The notes beneath the pieces are model-generated. The model was not told the DNA's origin and did not search any database. It saw nothing but the letters and a program-made list of their open reading frames with translations. The translations under genes were made by a program, and so were the position numbers. A stretch of 64,000 nucleotides of DNA from the NCBI GenBank assembly GCA_963704535.1, contig OY969916.1, forward strand, positions 10,602,001 to 10,666,000, read 5' to 3'. Every line of letters begins with the position of its first letter. Position 1 is the first letter of the stretch. The DNA is from G963704535 sp963704535 (GTDB lineage: Bacteria; Chloroflexota; Chloroflexia; Chloroflexales; Roseiflexaceae). Positions 44,279 to 54,341 of the stretch are shown piece by piece.

Positions 44279-46501
44279 ATGGATGACGATCAGCGGCAGC
44301 ACCTCGAAACATTGCGCGAGACGCATCTCGAACGCCTTCGGGTGCTTGAGCGACAAGCTGCCGAGTTCGGCGACCTGAATGTACCAACCCACATTTCGAC
44401 GCAGATTGAAAGCCTCTGTGAGAAGATCGCGGACATCGAGCGGCAACTCGGCGCTCTTCCTGGCCCTTCACCTGGTACACAACCACTGCCGGCTATCTGG
44501 AATATTCCACACCCACGCAACCCCAACTTCACCGGGCGGGCGGAGCAACTCATCGCCCTCCAGGCTACCCTGACGCCGGGCCAGGCGGCGGCACTGACCC
44601 AGCCACAGGCCATCCATGGCCTGGGAGGGGTTGGAAAAACGCAACTGGCGGTTGAATACGCCTACCGCCATGCCTCCGGCTACCGGCTGGTCTGGTGGAT
44701 TCATGCCCAAGATATCACCACTCTCAGCGCCGACTACGCGGCTCTGGCCCAGAAATTGAACCTGCCGGAGCAGCAGGCTACCGAGCAAGCAGTGGTGGTT
44801 GACGCGGTACGGCAGTGGCTGGAGCAGAACGCTGGCTGGCTGCTGATCTTCGATAATGCGACCTCGCCGGCCGACCTGCTGTCCTACCTGCCAGGGCGCC
44901 ACACCGGCCACATCCTAATCACCTCGCGCAACCCGAACTGGGGCGAGATCGCCGAGCAGGTGCGGGTAGCGGTGTTCCCACCAGACGATGCGGTGTCCTT
45001 CCTGCTCAAGCGCACCTACCAATCCGACCACACCGCCGCCGAACACCTGGCCGACACCCTGGGCCGGCTACCGCTGGCGCTGGCCCAGGCCGGCGCCTAC
45101 ATTGCGGAAAAGCAACTATCGCTGGCTGCCTATCGAGCGCTGTTTACCAAGCACCGATCCAAGTTGCTGGCACAGAATAAACCCCTGACCTACCCCGATA
45201 CGGTTGCGACCACCTGGGAGCTGTCGATGCGGGACATCCGCCGGCAGTTCCGGCCGGCAGTGGACCTCTTATCGCTGTGTGCCTTCCTGGGGCCAGATGA
45301 CATACCCACCACCATCATCACCGATGGCGCAAAGCACCTGCCCCACCCGTTAGGGCAGGTGGTGTCTGATCCGTTGGAGTTCGAGGAAGCGCTGGGCGCT
45401 CTGCGACGCTACTCGTTGATCGAGCGCAGCGACGATACCCTCTCTGTCCACCGGATGGTCCAGGCGGTCATATCCGACCGGCTGAGTGAAAAGAACCGGC
45501 AGAAGTGGGCCACAGCAGCCGTGAATGTGGTGAACAAGGCTTTTCCGTCCGGCAGCAATGATGTGCGTACCTGGCCCGTGTCTGCTCGTCTGCTGCCCCA
45601 TGCCCTTGCCGTGGCCGGCGCTGCGGAACCGCTCCAGGCCGCGCCCGAGGCCACCGGACGGTTACTGAACGAGGTCGGAGTTTACCTGCGTGGCCGTGGG
45701 GAGTTCGCGCAGGCCAAAGCTCACTTCGAGCGCGCCCTGACCATCTATGAAGCCGCCCATGGCCCTGACCACCCCTCCGTTGTTACCGTCCGCAGCAACC
45801 TGGGCAATGTGCTGCGGGATCTCGGCAACTTGGCGGGCGCCAAAGCCCAGCTCGAACGCGCCCTGGCGACTGACGAGGCCACCCATGGCCCTGACCATCC
45901 TTTTGTCGCCACCTCCCGCAACAACCTAGGCAATGTGCTGCGGGATCTCGGCGACCTTGAGGGCGCCAAAGCCCAACTCGAACGCGCCCTAGAGATTAGC
46001 GAGACCGCCTACGGTCCTAACCACCCCACCGTCGCTATTCGCCTCAACAACCTGGGCAATGTGCTGCGGGACCTCGGCAACTTGGCGGGCGCCAAAGCCC
46101 AGCTCGAACGTGCCCTGACGATTGACAAGGCCACCTACGGCCCTGACCACCCTGAGCTCGCAGCTGACCTCAACAACCTGGGCGGTGTGCTGCGAGCCCT
46201 CGGCGACCTTGAGGGCGCCAAAGCCCAACTCGAACGCGCCCTGACCATCTATGAAGCCGCCTATGGTCCTGACCACCCCACCGTCGCCACCTCCCGCAAC
46301 AACCTGGGCACTGTGCTGCAGGATCTCGGCGACTTTGCGGGCGCCAAAGCCCAGCTCGAACGCGCCCTGACGATTGACGAGGCCGCCCTCGGCAAGGATC
46401 ACCCCCAAACAACACGATGCCGAAACAACCTGAGATTGATTGAGCAGCAACTCAACGCTCGACCTCCACCTGAGCTTCCGGGGCGGTACGACGAAGCGTA
46501 G
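44279..46501 (+). CDS. STAND (NB-ARC-type) NTPase with C-terminal tetratricopeptide repeats
   Basis: 740 residues. Residues about 1-60 form a coiled, charged segment (RLRVLERQAAEFG ... IADIERQL) often seen ahead of NTPase or effector domains in Chloroflexota. NB-ARC core: Walker A HGLGGVGKTQLAVEYAYR, Walker B WLLIFDNA, a GLPLAL-type LGRLPLALAQAGAYI, and a winged-helix-like part ending in SVHRMVQAVI. Then six TPR units of 42 residues (GPDHPSVVTVRSNLGNVLRD, with LEGAKAQLERAL) run from about 460 to 715; several are near identical. No obvious enzymatic effector domain is fused, so it may signal through the N-terminal segment. Such proteins serve in antiphage or regulatory sensing; which applies here is unknown. 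Confidence 0.88.
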   Translation: MDDDQRQHLETLRETHLERLRVLERQAAEFGDLNVPTHISTQIESLCEKIADIERQLGALPGPSPGTQPLPAIWNIPHPRNPNFTGRAEQLIALQATLTPGQAAALTQPQAIHGLGGVGKTQLAVEYAYRHASGYRLVWWIHAQDITTLSADYAALAQKLNLPEQQATEQAVVVDAVRQWLEQNAGWLLIFDNATSPADLLSYLPGRHTGHILITSRNPNWGEIAEQVRVAVFPPDDAVSFLLKRTYQSDHTAAEHLADTLGRLPLALAQAGAYIAEKQLSLAAYRALFTKHRSKLLAQNKPLTYPDTVATTWELSMRDIRRQFRPAVDLLSLCAFLGPDDIPTTIITDGAKHLPHPLGQVVSDPLEFEEALGALRRYSLIERSDDTLSVHRMVQAVISDRLSEKNRQKWATAAVNVVNKAFPSGSNDVRTWPVSARLLPHALAVAGAAEPLQAAPEATGRLLNEVGVYLRGRGEFAQAKAHFERALTIYEAAHGPDHPSVVTVRSNLGNVLRDLGNLAGAKAQLERALATDEATHGPDHPFVATSRNNLGNVLRDLGDLEGAKAQLERALEISETAYGPNHPTVAIRLNNLGNVLRDLGNLAGAKAQLERALTIDKATYGPDHPELAADLNNLGGVLRALGDLEGAKAQLERALTIYEAAYGPDHPTVATSRNNLGTVLQDLGDFAGAKAQLERALTIDEAALGKDHPQTTRCRNNLRLIEQQLNARPPPELPGRYDEA

Positions 46502-46594
46502 GCGTAAGACCAATTCGGCCTGCGATTGAAACCGCGCCTGATGGACCTGCGACCGGTTATCTACTTGCGTGGATGGGGGAAGATGCTCATCCAC

Positions 46595-47040
46595 AAGCCA
46601 CCGCCCAGGGGCAGAACCACCCACCTCCAGGGACATGGTGCCACCGTCCAGAGAAAAACCTCCCACCTCCACCTACACCAAGCCACCACCCAGGAGAAAA
46701 CCTCCCACCTCCACCTACATCAGGCCACCGCCCAGGAGAAAACCTCCCACCTCCACCTACACCAGGCCACCGCCCAGGAGAAAACCTCTCACCTCCACCT
46801 ACACCAACGCCACCGCCCAGGAGAAAACCTCCCACCTCCACCTACACCAAGGCCACCACCCAGGAGAAAACCTCCCACCTCCACCTACACCAAGGCCACC
46901 ACCCAGGAGAAAACCTCCCACCTCCACCTACACCAAGGCCACCACCCAGGAGAAAACCTCTCACCTCCACCTACACCAAGGCCACCGCCCAGGAGAAAAC
47001 CTCCTACCACCTCCACCAGGCCACCGCCCAGGGAAAATCG
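46595..47040. repeat. Minisatellite, about ten 42-43 bp units
   Basis: Unit GGAGAAAACCTCCCACCTCC then ACCTACACCAAGGCCACCAC(CCA), varying slightly. The + strand is C-rich with almost no stops, so all three forward frames stay open by composition; I do not regard it as coding. The complement (GGTGGAGGTGGGAGG) has repeated G-tracts able to form two-tetrad quadruplexes. The whole 46502-47351 gap is this array plus the inverted repeat at 47134. Confidence 0.9.
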
Positions 47041-47133
47041 ATTCGGAAGTCAATGACAGGGCTTACGCCGTGGGCGACGATGGGCATTGCCGAACAGCGA
47101 AACACAAGGATTACATTGCTCTTCAAGGTGCAA

Positions 47134-47199
47134 CCAAACCCGCTGGGTCTGCAAGCACAGGCGCGTGTCGTGCCTATCACGCAGACCCAGCGGGTTTGG
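47134..47199. repeat. Perfect 19-bp inverted repeat with 28-nt loop
   Basis: CCAAACCCGCTGGGTCTGC (47134-47152) and its exact complement GCAGACCCAGCGGGTTTGG (47181-47199). No U-run follows, so a simple terminator is unlikely; it may be a transposon remnant or protein-binding site. Confidence 0.85.
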
Positions 47200-47351
47200 G
47201 ATGCAACGATCTCAAAGCTCCCGGCAATGCTTAGCGTTGCGACGCCGTTGGAAGGTACTGCCACTGCGTAACTCCTGTAATATTAGGCGCATACCCAACC
47301 TATTGCCCGATGGTGTATCATGAGCGATAGGCATTGTAGGGTCGCTTTCTA

Positions 47352-48017
47352 GTGCATGATACGGAGCGCGCTGTGCGTCGTCCTGTGGTGATCGGTGTTG
47401 CTGGTGGGAGTGGGTCGGGCAAGACCACCGTCTCGCAGGCGATCCTTGACCGGGTCGGGCGCGAGCGGATCGCCTTTCTCCAGCACGATTCCTACTATCA
47501 CGATCTCTCACACCTGGCGCTGGAGCAGCGCCGGCTGGTCAACTTCGACCATCCCCACGCGTTCGATAACGCGCTGTTCGTCACCCACCTCGACGCGCTG
47601 ATCCGCGGCGAGCCGGTCGCCATGCCAACCTACGACTTCGCGGCATATGTGCGGCTGCCCGAGGTCGTCGAGGTCGCGCCGCAGCCGGTAGTGATGCTCG
47701 AAGGCATCCTGATCTTCGCCGACGTGGCGCTGCGCGAGCGGATGGATGTCAAGCTGTTCGTGGACGCCGAGGGCGACCTGCGGGTCATCCGTCGCCTTCA
47801 GCGCGATCTGCGTGAGCGCGGGCGCACGGTCGAGTCGGTGATCGACCAGTACCTGCGAACGGTCCGGCCGATGCACCTGGAGTTCGTCGAGCCGACCAAG
47901 CGCTACGCCGACATCATCATCCCACGCGGCGGGCTCAACGCGATCGCGATCGATATGATCGTGGCCCGGATCGAGAGCCTGCTGCCCCCCCCGCTGGCCG
48001 AGGCCACCTCGCCATGA
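47352..48017 (+). CDS. udk: Uridine kinase
   Basis: Phosphorylates uridine and cytidine to UMP and CMP in pyrimidine salvage. 221 residues, normal length. P-loop VIGVAGGSGSGKTTVSQAIL, then IAFLQHDSYYHDLSHL, NFDHPHAFDNAL, PTYDF, VVMLEGILIF and RYADIIIPRGGLN, all standard Udk motifs. The start is GTG at 47352, with no strong ribosome site. Its stop overlaps the methyltransferase start by 4 nt (ATGA), placing it at the head of the glycan cluster, where it could support UDP-sugar supply. Confidence 0.93.
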   Translation: MHDTERAVRRPVVIGVAGGSGSGKTTVSQAILDRVGRERIAFLQHDSYYHDLSHLALEQRRLVNFDHPHAFDNALFVTHLDALIRGEPVAMPTYDFAAYVRLPEVVEVAPQPVVMLEGILIFADVALRERMDVKLFVDAEGDLRVIRRLQRDLRERGRTVESVIDQYLRTVRPMHLEFVEPTKRYADIIIPRGGLNAIAIDMIVARIESLLPPPLAEATSP

Positions 48018-48682
48018 CGGGGGCGACGCCCGCCACGCCGGCTTACTATGCCAACCCGCGCGCCGATATGCTGCGCCACGTCCCCACGCACGCCCGCAAC
48101 ATTCTCGATGTCGGATGTGGGGCGGGCGCGCTGGGCGCGAGCATCAAGCGCCGCCAGTTGGCCCGCGTCGTAGGGGTCGAGTATGTCGCGGAGCAGGCCC
48201 AGCGCGCCGGCACCGTGCTGGACGCCATCCATGTCGGCGATGCGGCGGCGCTTGACCTGCCCTATCTGCCCGGTAGCTTCGACTGCCTGATTTACAGCGA
48301 TGTGCTGGAGCACTTGGTGGACCCCTGGGCGATGCTGGCACGGCACCGGCCGCTGCTGGCCCCCGGCGGCACGCTGCTGGTGAGCCTGCCGAACGTCCAA
48401 TTTATTGGGGTGATCGCCGGGCTGCTGCGCGGGCGCTGGGAGTACCGGCGGCGCGGCATCATGGATCGGACTCATCTACGCTTCTTCACCCGTCGCTCGG
48501 CGTGGGCGATGATTGTGGGCGCCGGCTACGGGGTGGCTGCGGCCCATCGCAACTTCCGCTGGTTCGACGACCCGGACTCGCGGCTGCATCGCTACGCGCG
48601 TGTGGTCGCGCCGCTGCCATGGGTGCGCGACCTGTTCACCTACCAGTATATTTTTGTCGCCCGGCCGCAGGAGCCTCGATGA
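48014..48682 (+). CDS. Class I SAM-dependent methyltransferase
   Basis: 222 residues. SAM-binding motif I NILDVGCGAGALGASI (about 29-44), acidic motif II VVGVEYVAEQA, and motif IV SFDCLIYSDVLEHLVDPWAM. The YSDVLEHL pattern and a C-terminal RTHLRFFTRRS match methyltransferases found in glycan and O-antigen clusters. ATGA overlaps join it to udk upstream and the glycosyltransferase downstream, so it is part of one operon. Probable substrate: a sugar or lipid-linked glycan; target atom unknown. Confidence 0.87.
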   Translation: MTGATPATPAYYANPRADMLRHVPTHARNILDVGCGAGALGASIKRRQLARVVGVEYVAEQAQRAGTVLDAIHVGDAAALDLPYLPGSFDCLIYSDVLEHLVDPWAMLARHRPLLAPGGTLLVSLPNVQFIGVIAGLLRGRWEYRRRGIMDRTHLRFFTRRSAWAMIVGAGYGVAAAHRNFRWFDDPDSRLHRYARVVAPLPWVRDLFTYQYIFVARPQEPR

Positions 48683-49875
48683 CCGCCCCGCTGCACATCG
48701 CCGCCGTGGTCCACTCGCTCAACCACAACAACATCGGGCGGGTCTATCCGTTCCTGCGCGCCTTCGTCGGCTCGTCGGTGCGCTTCACGCTGATCGGCTG
48801 GGATGCGACCGGGGCGCTGTTTCCGCTGCTCAACCAACTGCCCTGGCCGATCGTGCGGCTGCGCGGCGCGCCTGCCGGGGCAGCGGCCGAGCGGGCGCTG
48901 GCCGATGCGGCGCGCGGCTGCGATATCATCCACTGCTTCAAGAACCGCGCCCACCTCATGACGGCGCTGGCCGCCGCGCGTCGGCATGGCCTGCCGCTAG
49001 TGCTTGACCTGGACGACTGGGAGTTGGGTCTGTACCTGGAAGGGGTGGCGCGCTGGCCGCGCTGGCGCCAGGCGCTGTGGGGCGGGCCGATCGCGCGGCG
49101 GATCGGCGAAGCGCTTGAGCTGGAGCGCCTGGCCCGCACGGCCCCGGCCGGCCTGCTGGTGAACTCCAGCGCGCTCCAGGCCCACTTCGGCGGTGAGATC
49201 GCCTACACCGCCGCCGACGCCGCGATGTTCGACCCGCTACGGGCCGACGGCGCGGCCTTCCGGCGCGGCCACGGCATTGGCGCGGCGGCGCCGGTGGTAG
49301 GCTTCCTGGGCACGCCGCACCCGCACAAAGGCATCGACGAGCTACTGGCGGCGTTCGCGACTGTGCGGCGCGCGCATCCCCAAGCGCGCCTGCTGTTCGT
49401 CGGCGTGCCGGCGCACAACCCCGACCACGGGCGGCTGCTGGCGCTGCCGGGGGCCATCGTCGTCGACTACGTCGAGGCCGACGCCTACCGCGACGCCTAC
49501 GCCGCCTGCGATGTCGTCGCCATCCCGCAGCGGGCGGTGACGGAGGGGATCATGCAGACGCCGGCCAAGCTGATCCTGGCGCTGGCCGCCGGCCGCCCGA
49601 TCGTGGCGACGACCGTCGGCGACATGCCGGCGATCCTGGGCGATGCCGGCGTGCTGGTGCCGCCGGAAGACAGCGGGGCGCTGGCCGGGGCGCTGGCGGA
49701 CCTGCTCGACCGGCCCGATCGGTGCGCGGAGCTTGGCCTGGCGGCGCGGTCTCGCTTCCTGGCGCGCTTCACACTCGACGCCCTGCGCGACCAGGTGCTG
49801 GCGCTCTACCGGCGTGCCATCTTAGAAGGGGGGAGTTTGAGGGGGCCGCCCCCTCAAGATCTCTTTCCACCATAG
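48679..49875 (+). CDS. Glycosyltransferase family 4-like
   Basis: 398 residues, GT-B fold. N-terminal HIAAVVHSLNHNNIGRVYPF, C-terminal donor domain with VGFLGTPHPHKGIDELLAAF, LLFVGVPAHNPDHG and EGIMQTPAKLILALAAGRPI, where the acidic E plus the following segment bind the nucleotide sugar. ATG at 48679 overlaps the previous stop (ATGA). The last 15 or so residues (ILEGGSLRGPPPQDLFPP) are the translation of a family A repeat (49826-49875), which also supplies the stop; the ancestral end was probably just before. Donor and acceptor unknown. Confidence 0.87.
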   Translation: MTAPLHIAAVVHSLNHNNIGRVYPFLRAFVGSSVRFTLIGWDATGALFPLLNQLPWPIVRLRGAPAGAAAERALADAARGCDIIHCFKNRAHLMTALAAARRHGLPLVLDLDDWELGLYLEGVARWPRWRQALWGGPIARRIGEALELERLARTAPAGLLVNSSALQAHFGGEIAYTAADAAMFDPLRADGAAFRRGHGIGAAAPVVGFLGTPHPHKGIDELLAAFATVRRAHPQARLLFVGVPAHNPDHGRLLALPGAIVVDYVEADAYRDAYAACDVVAIPQRAVTEGIMQTPAKLILALAAGRPIVATTVGDMPAILGDAGVLVPPEDSGALAGALADLLDRPDRCAELGLAARSRFLARFTLDALRDQVLALYRRAILEGGSLRGPPPQDLFPP

Positions 49876-49950
49876 ATCGCGAAGGTAGCTTCTGAAAAGG
49901 GGAGTTTGAGGGGTAGCCCCTCAAGTCTTCTTCACCACCACAGATCGCGA
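49826..49950. repeat. Two adjacent MITE-like repeats (family A, copies 5 and 6)
   Basis: GGGGAGTTTGAGGGGGCCGC with CCCCTCAAGATCTCTTTCCA and CCATAGATCGCGAAGG, then GAAAAGGGGAGTTTGAGGGG with TAGCCCCTCAAGTCTTCTTC and CACCACAGATCGCGAGAG: two tandem copies. The first forms the 3' end of the glycosyltransferase gene. Confidence 0.82.
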
Positions 49951-49959
49951 GAGTAACCC

Positions 49960-50728
49960 ATGAGATCATTCCTCACAACTATCGCGCGCCGGGCCAGGCG
50001 GGCGCTGGCCGGAGACAGCGTCCGCTACCAGGGTCTCACGCTCCCGGCCAGGCACTACCGTCAGTGCGGCCTGGAGTTCCAGGACAACGCCTATTTCCTG
50101 GCCTCGGCCCAGCGCGAGGTTGACCGGCTGGTCGCGCACTTCGGACTCTGCGCCGCACAGCCAGATCCTCGATGTCGGGTGCGGCGCGGGCCGGCTGGCG
50201 ATCGGCCTCCTGAGCCGGTTCGGGGCGGCCCAGCACTATCGCGGCGTCGACATCAGCAAACCCTCGATCGACTGGTGCAACGCTCACATCGCCAGGCGCC
50301 AGCCCGGCTTCCAGTTCATCCGTATCGACGTTCACAACCCACGCTACAACCTGTCCAACAGCACAATCGACAGCACGTTTCACCTACCGTTCGCCGAGCA
50401 CGAGTTCGACATCATCTACTTGTACTCGGTCTTCTCGCATATGCTGGCCGACGATGTTCGCGTCTATCTGCGCGAGTTCGATCGGGTGCTCAAGCCCTCC
50501 GGCGCGATCTTTCTAACCGGGTTTATCGAAGAGAACGTGCCGGATGTCGAAGAAAACCCGCCCAACTACCGGATGGCCTGGCAAGGGCACCTGCACTGCG
50601 TCCGCTACAACAAAGCCTTCTTTGAAACGCTGCTGGCGGCCGGCGGCTTTGGGATCGACCGCTTCGAGTACGAGCAAGAGGCGAACGGCCAGAGCGGGCT
50701 GTACATCTCACGCAGAGGCACCTCCTAG
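49960..50728 (+). pseudogene. Class I SAM-dependent methyltransferase with one single-base insertion
   Basis: The first frame from ATG 49960 reads RSFLTTIARRARRALAGDSV ... FLASAQREVDRLVAHFGL, and the SAM-binding part continues in the next frame: APHSQILDVGCGAGRLAIGL, YRGVDISKPSIDWC, FDIIYLYSVFSHMLADDV, to the TAG at 50728. One extra base at about 50143-50155 separates them. Correction gives about 255 residues, a normal glycan-cluster methyltransferase. It lies between family A repeats, so it may be transcribed separately from the 48679 gene. Confidence 0.82.
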
Positions 50729-50759
50729 AAGTAGAGAATCCGCGAAGCATATATTTGTC

Positions 50760-50808
50760 CGTGTTGCGAGTTACAGCGCGTTGACACGCAACACGCAAGA
50801 CGCAAGAC
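50760..50808. repeat. Tandem heptamer hairpin, word CACGCAA
   Basis: GTGTTGCGAGTTACAGCGCG then TTGACACGCAACACGCAAGA and CGCAAGACA. The last bases overlap the start of the MITE-like copy at 50805. Confidence 0.75.
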
Positions 50809-50921
50809 AAGGTTCTTGGGAGCCTTACAGTTCTGGAAAAAAGGGGGGTTGAGGGGGCAGCCCCTTCAGTCTCCCCCCACCCACATTGTAAAGTGGAATG
50901 GCGCCTTCCGAAACCTTGCCC
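50805..50921. repeat. MITE-like 117-bp element (family A subtype, copy 9)
   Basis: Reverse-complement copy of 42983-43102: AGACAAGGTTCTTGGGAG ... GCGCCTTCCGAAACCTTGCC. The near identity of the two copies suggests recent movement. Confidence 0.85.
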
Positions 50922-50941
50922 AACAGAGAATAACGATATCG

Positions 50942-51847
50942 ATGTCAAATGACTCAAGCGTATCGCTGATCGTCGTGAACTACAACGGCGCCGCGCTGCT
51001 CCCGGCCTGCCTGGAGAGCGCGCTGGCCGGCATGCCCCCCGGCGGCGAGATCCTGGTGGTCGACAACGCCTCGGCCGACGACAGCCTGGCCCTGCTGGCG
51101 CGCTATGCCGGCCGGGTGCGGCTGGTGCTATCGCCGCGCAACCTGGGCTTCGGCCGGGCCTGCAACCTGGGTGCGGCGGCGGCGCGCGGCGAGCTACTGG
51201 TGTTCGCCAACCCCGACGTCACCTTCCCACCCGGCTGGGTCGAGCCGCTGGCCGCGGCAGCCTGGAGCGACCAGCGGATCGGCCTGCTGTGCCCGCAGAC
51301 CATCGCCCCCGGCGCGCCGCCCCCCGACACCGGCGGCCCGCAGATCGAGGAGCACGCGATGATCCCCGGCTGCTGCCTCACGGCCCGGCGCGACGCCTGG
51401 CTGGCGTTGGGCGGGTTCGACGAGGCCATTTTTCTCTACTGGGAGGACACCGAGCTGTGCTGGCGGGCGTGGCTGCTGGGCTGGCGCGTCGGCACGGCCC
51501 GGCGCAGTTGGGTGTACCACCAGAAGGGCGCCACCACCGGCGCCTTCGGCCGCTGGGACGCCGAGCGGGCGCGCAATAGCCTGTACACCCACCTCAAGCT
51601 GATGCGCTGGCCGGTGGCGCTGGCCTACGCGGCCCGGCTGCTGGCCGTGTGCCTGGTCAAGGCGGCGCTGCGGCCCGACCTGGTCCCCAGCCTGGCGCGC
51701 GCTTGGGCCTGGAACCTGGCCCACCTCGGCGCCACACTGCGGCGCCGCCACGCGCTCCAAGCCCGGCGCGTGGGCGATGTGCGACTGCTGGAGCGGCGGG
51801 CCGGCGTAATGGAGCGGCGGCTGCGCGCGGCCAGGGCGCGCCGGTGA
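50942..51847 (+). CDS. Glycosyltransferase family 2 (rhamnosyltransferase-like)
   Basis: GT-A fold enzyme of 301 residues. Motifs: VSLIVVNYNGAALLPACLES, LVVDNASADDS, metal-binding LLVFANPDVTFP, acceptor-site FDEAIFLYWEDTELCWRAWL, then a hydrophobic/basic C-terminus (ARLLAVCLVKAALRP). The WEDTELCWRA pattern is typical of WbbL-like rhamnosyltransferases. ATG at 50942 is chosen over an upstream in-frame start inside the MITE-like repeat. Probably adds a sugar to a lipid-linked glycan on the inner face of the membrane; the sugar is not determinable. Confidence 0.88.
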   Translation: MSNDSSVSLIVVNYNGAALLPACLESALAGMPPGGEILVVDNASADDSLALLARYAGRVRLVLSPRNLGFGRACNLGAAAARGELLVFANPDVTFPPGWVEPLAAAAWSDQRIGLLCPQTIAPGAPPPDTGGPQIEEHAMIPGCCLTARRDAWLALGGFDEAIFLYWEDTELCWRAWLLGWRVGTARRSWVYHQKGATTGAFGRWDAERARNSLYTHLKLMRWPVALAYAARLLAVCLVKAALRPDLVPSLARAWAWNLAHLGATLRRRHALQARRVGDVRLLERRAGVMERRLRAARARR

Positions 51848-51962
51848 AGAGTGCCGTGCTATAATAGTCCCCATCGCCGGGCGCACCCGACCCCGCCATG
51901 CGGCTGTGGTATAATCAAGCCCGCACCGCAACCGTCGAGCAGGAGGACGTAGCGCCACCAGT

Positions 51963-52865
<903 letters not shown>

Positions 52866-52937
52866 TTGTGGAAATTGGATGTCATCTCTCAAAAATCTGG
52901 CCGTTCGCTTCCACGTTGTATATTTTGAGTTTCGAGG

Positions 52938-54228
52938 ATGAGTAGCATAGCTATTTCGGTTGAAGGATTGGGCAAGTGTTATGAGATCGGCGCGGTGCGA
53001 GCGTCTTACCAGACTCTGCGCGAGAGCCTGGTCGATGTGTTTGGTGGCCCGTTCCGGCGGCTCGGCGCTGCTGTACGCAGGCAGCCGTCGGCCAACACCA
53101 CGACCCTCTGGGCACTGCGCGACGTGTCGTTTGAAGTCCGGCGCGGCGAGGTAGTCGGCATCATCGGTCGTAACGGCGCCGGCAAGAGCACGCTGCTCAA
53201 GGTGCTTTCGCGTATCACCGAGCCGAGCGCCGGCCGCGCCCGGATCAGGGGCCGGGTCGGGACGCTGCTGGAGGTTGGGACCGGCTTCCATCCCGAACTG
53301 ACCGGGCGCGAGAACACCTATCTCAACGGGGCGATCCTGGGCATGCGACGAGCCGAGATCGATCGCAAGTTCGACGAGATCGTCGCCTTCTCCGAGGTGG
53401 AGCAGTTCATCGACACGCCGGTCAAGCATTATTCCAGCGGTATGTATCTGCGCCTGGCCTTTGCGGTCGCCGCCCATCTGGAGCCGGAGATTCTAATCGT
53501 CGATGAGGTGCTGGCGGTCGGTGACGCGGCGTTTCAGAAGAAGTGCCTGGGCAAGATGAGTGATGTGGCGAAGGAAGGGCGCACGATTCTGTTTGTTAGC
53601 CATGAACATGGGCGCCATTAGCCAATTGTGTACTGCGGCACTGCTCTTGGAGGCCGGCGCGATCGCCTGCCAGGGCAGCGTCGCCGATGTCGTCTCAAGC
53701 TATATGGGGTTCGTTAACGACCAGCTCGGCTTGACACAGGACCTACGCACGTGGCGGCATCGAACCGGCACCGGCCTGGTACGGATCGTTCGCGCCAGCC
53801 TGTCATGGGAAGGACAGGGCCAGGGGTTGAGCTGCATGTTTATGGGCGATACGTTGATCATTCGCTTCGAGGTCGAGCGCGACTCCAGCGTTCAGACGAG
53901 CGATCTACGTTTTTCGGCAGTGATCAGCACGATCACCGGCATACGCGTCTACCATGTCACCAGCACTGATGATGCGTTTACGATGCCGGATACGCGCACG
54001 GCCGAGATCGGCGTGCGCTTACCAGGGATAACCCTCTATCCTGGTACCTACACGGTTACACTGTGGGTCGGGGCCGGGGCGACCGACCATGATTACGTCC
54101 ATGATTGCCTGAGTTTCGAGGTTGTGCAGAGCGATGCGCTTCAGCGCGTGTTCAAGATGAATTGGAGCCATGGGCTGGTTCTGCATCCCTCGTCGTGGTC
54201 GGTGGGTGAGTCCGACGGCGACATCTGA
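52938..54228 (+). pseudogene. wzt: Polysaccharide ABC exporter ATPase with C-terminal glycan-binding domain (Wzt), one single-base insertion
   Basis: Residues 1-225: GLGKCYEIGAVRASYQTLRE, Walker A GIIGRNGAGKSTLLKVLSRI, ENTYLNGAILGMRR, signature HYSSGMYLRLAFAVA and Walker B EILIVDEVLAVGD. The first frame then ends at VSHEHGRH because of an extra G at about 53600-53606; the next frame continues NMGAISQLCTAALLLEAGAI and a beta-rich Wzt_C-like domain of about 150 residues to 54228. Correction gives about 430 residues. A Wzt_C-type domain usually recognises the terminal modification (often methylation) of the glycan, matching the methyltransferases in this cluster. Confidence 0.85.
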
Positions 54229-54242
54229 CTACCGAGCTAACG

Positions 54243-54299
54243 TGAAAATAGGGGAGTTTGAGGGGGCTGCCCCTCAAGAAAAGCCCTCCCACATTTTCA
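54243..54299. repeat. MITE-like palindromic repeat (family A, copy 7)
   Basis: GTGAAAATAGGGGAGTTTG then AGGGGGCTGCCCCTCAAGAA and AGCCCTCCCACATTTTCA. The GTGAAAAT/ATTTTCA ends pair. It lies between the wzt stop and the next methyltransferase. Confidence 0.75.
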
Positions 54300-54341
54300 T
54301 CGCTGTGTGTGCGGCCCAGCCACATAGGATGGCTAATACCT

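Noticed and set aside
46595..47040. CRISPR array
   Set aside because: Units are contiguous and nearly identical with no variable spacers, and no cas genes are near.
46526..47271. Overlapping + strand ORFs (up to 232 residues) in the minisatellite
   Set aside because: All three frames are open because the unit lacks stops; Pro/Thr/His repeats differ by frame and no ribosome site precedes them.
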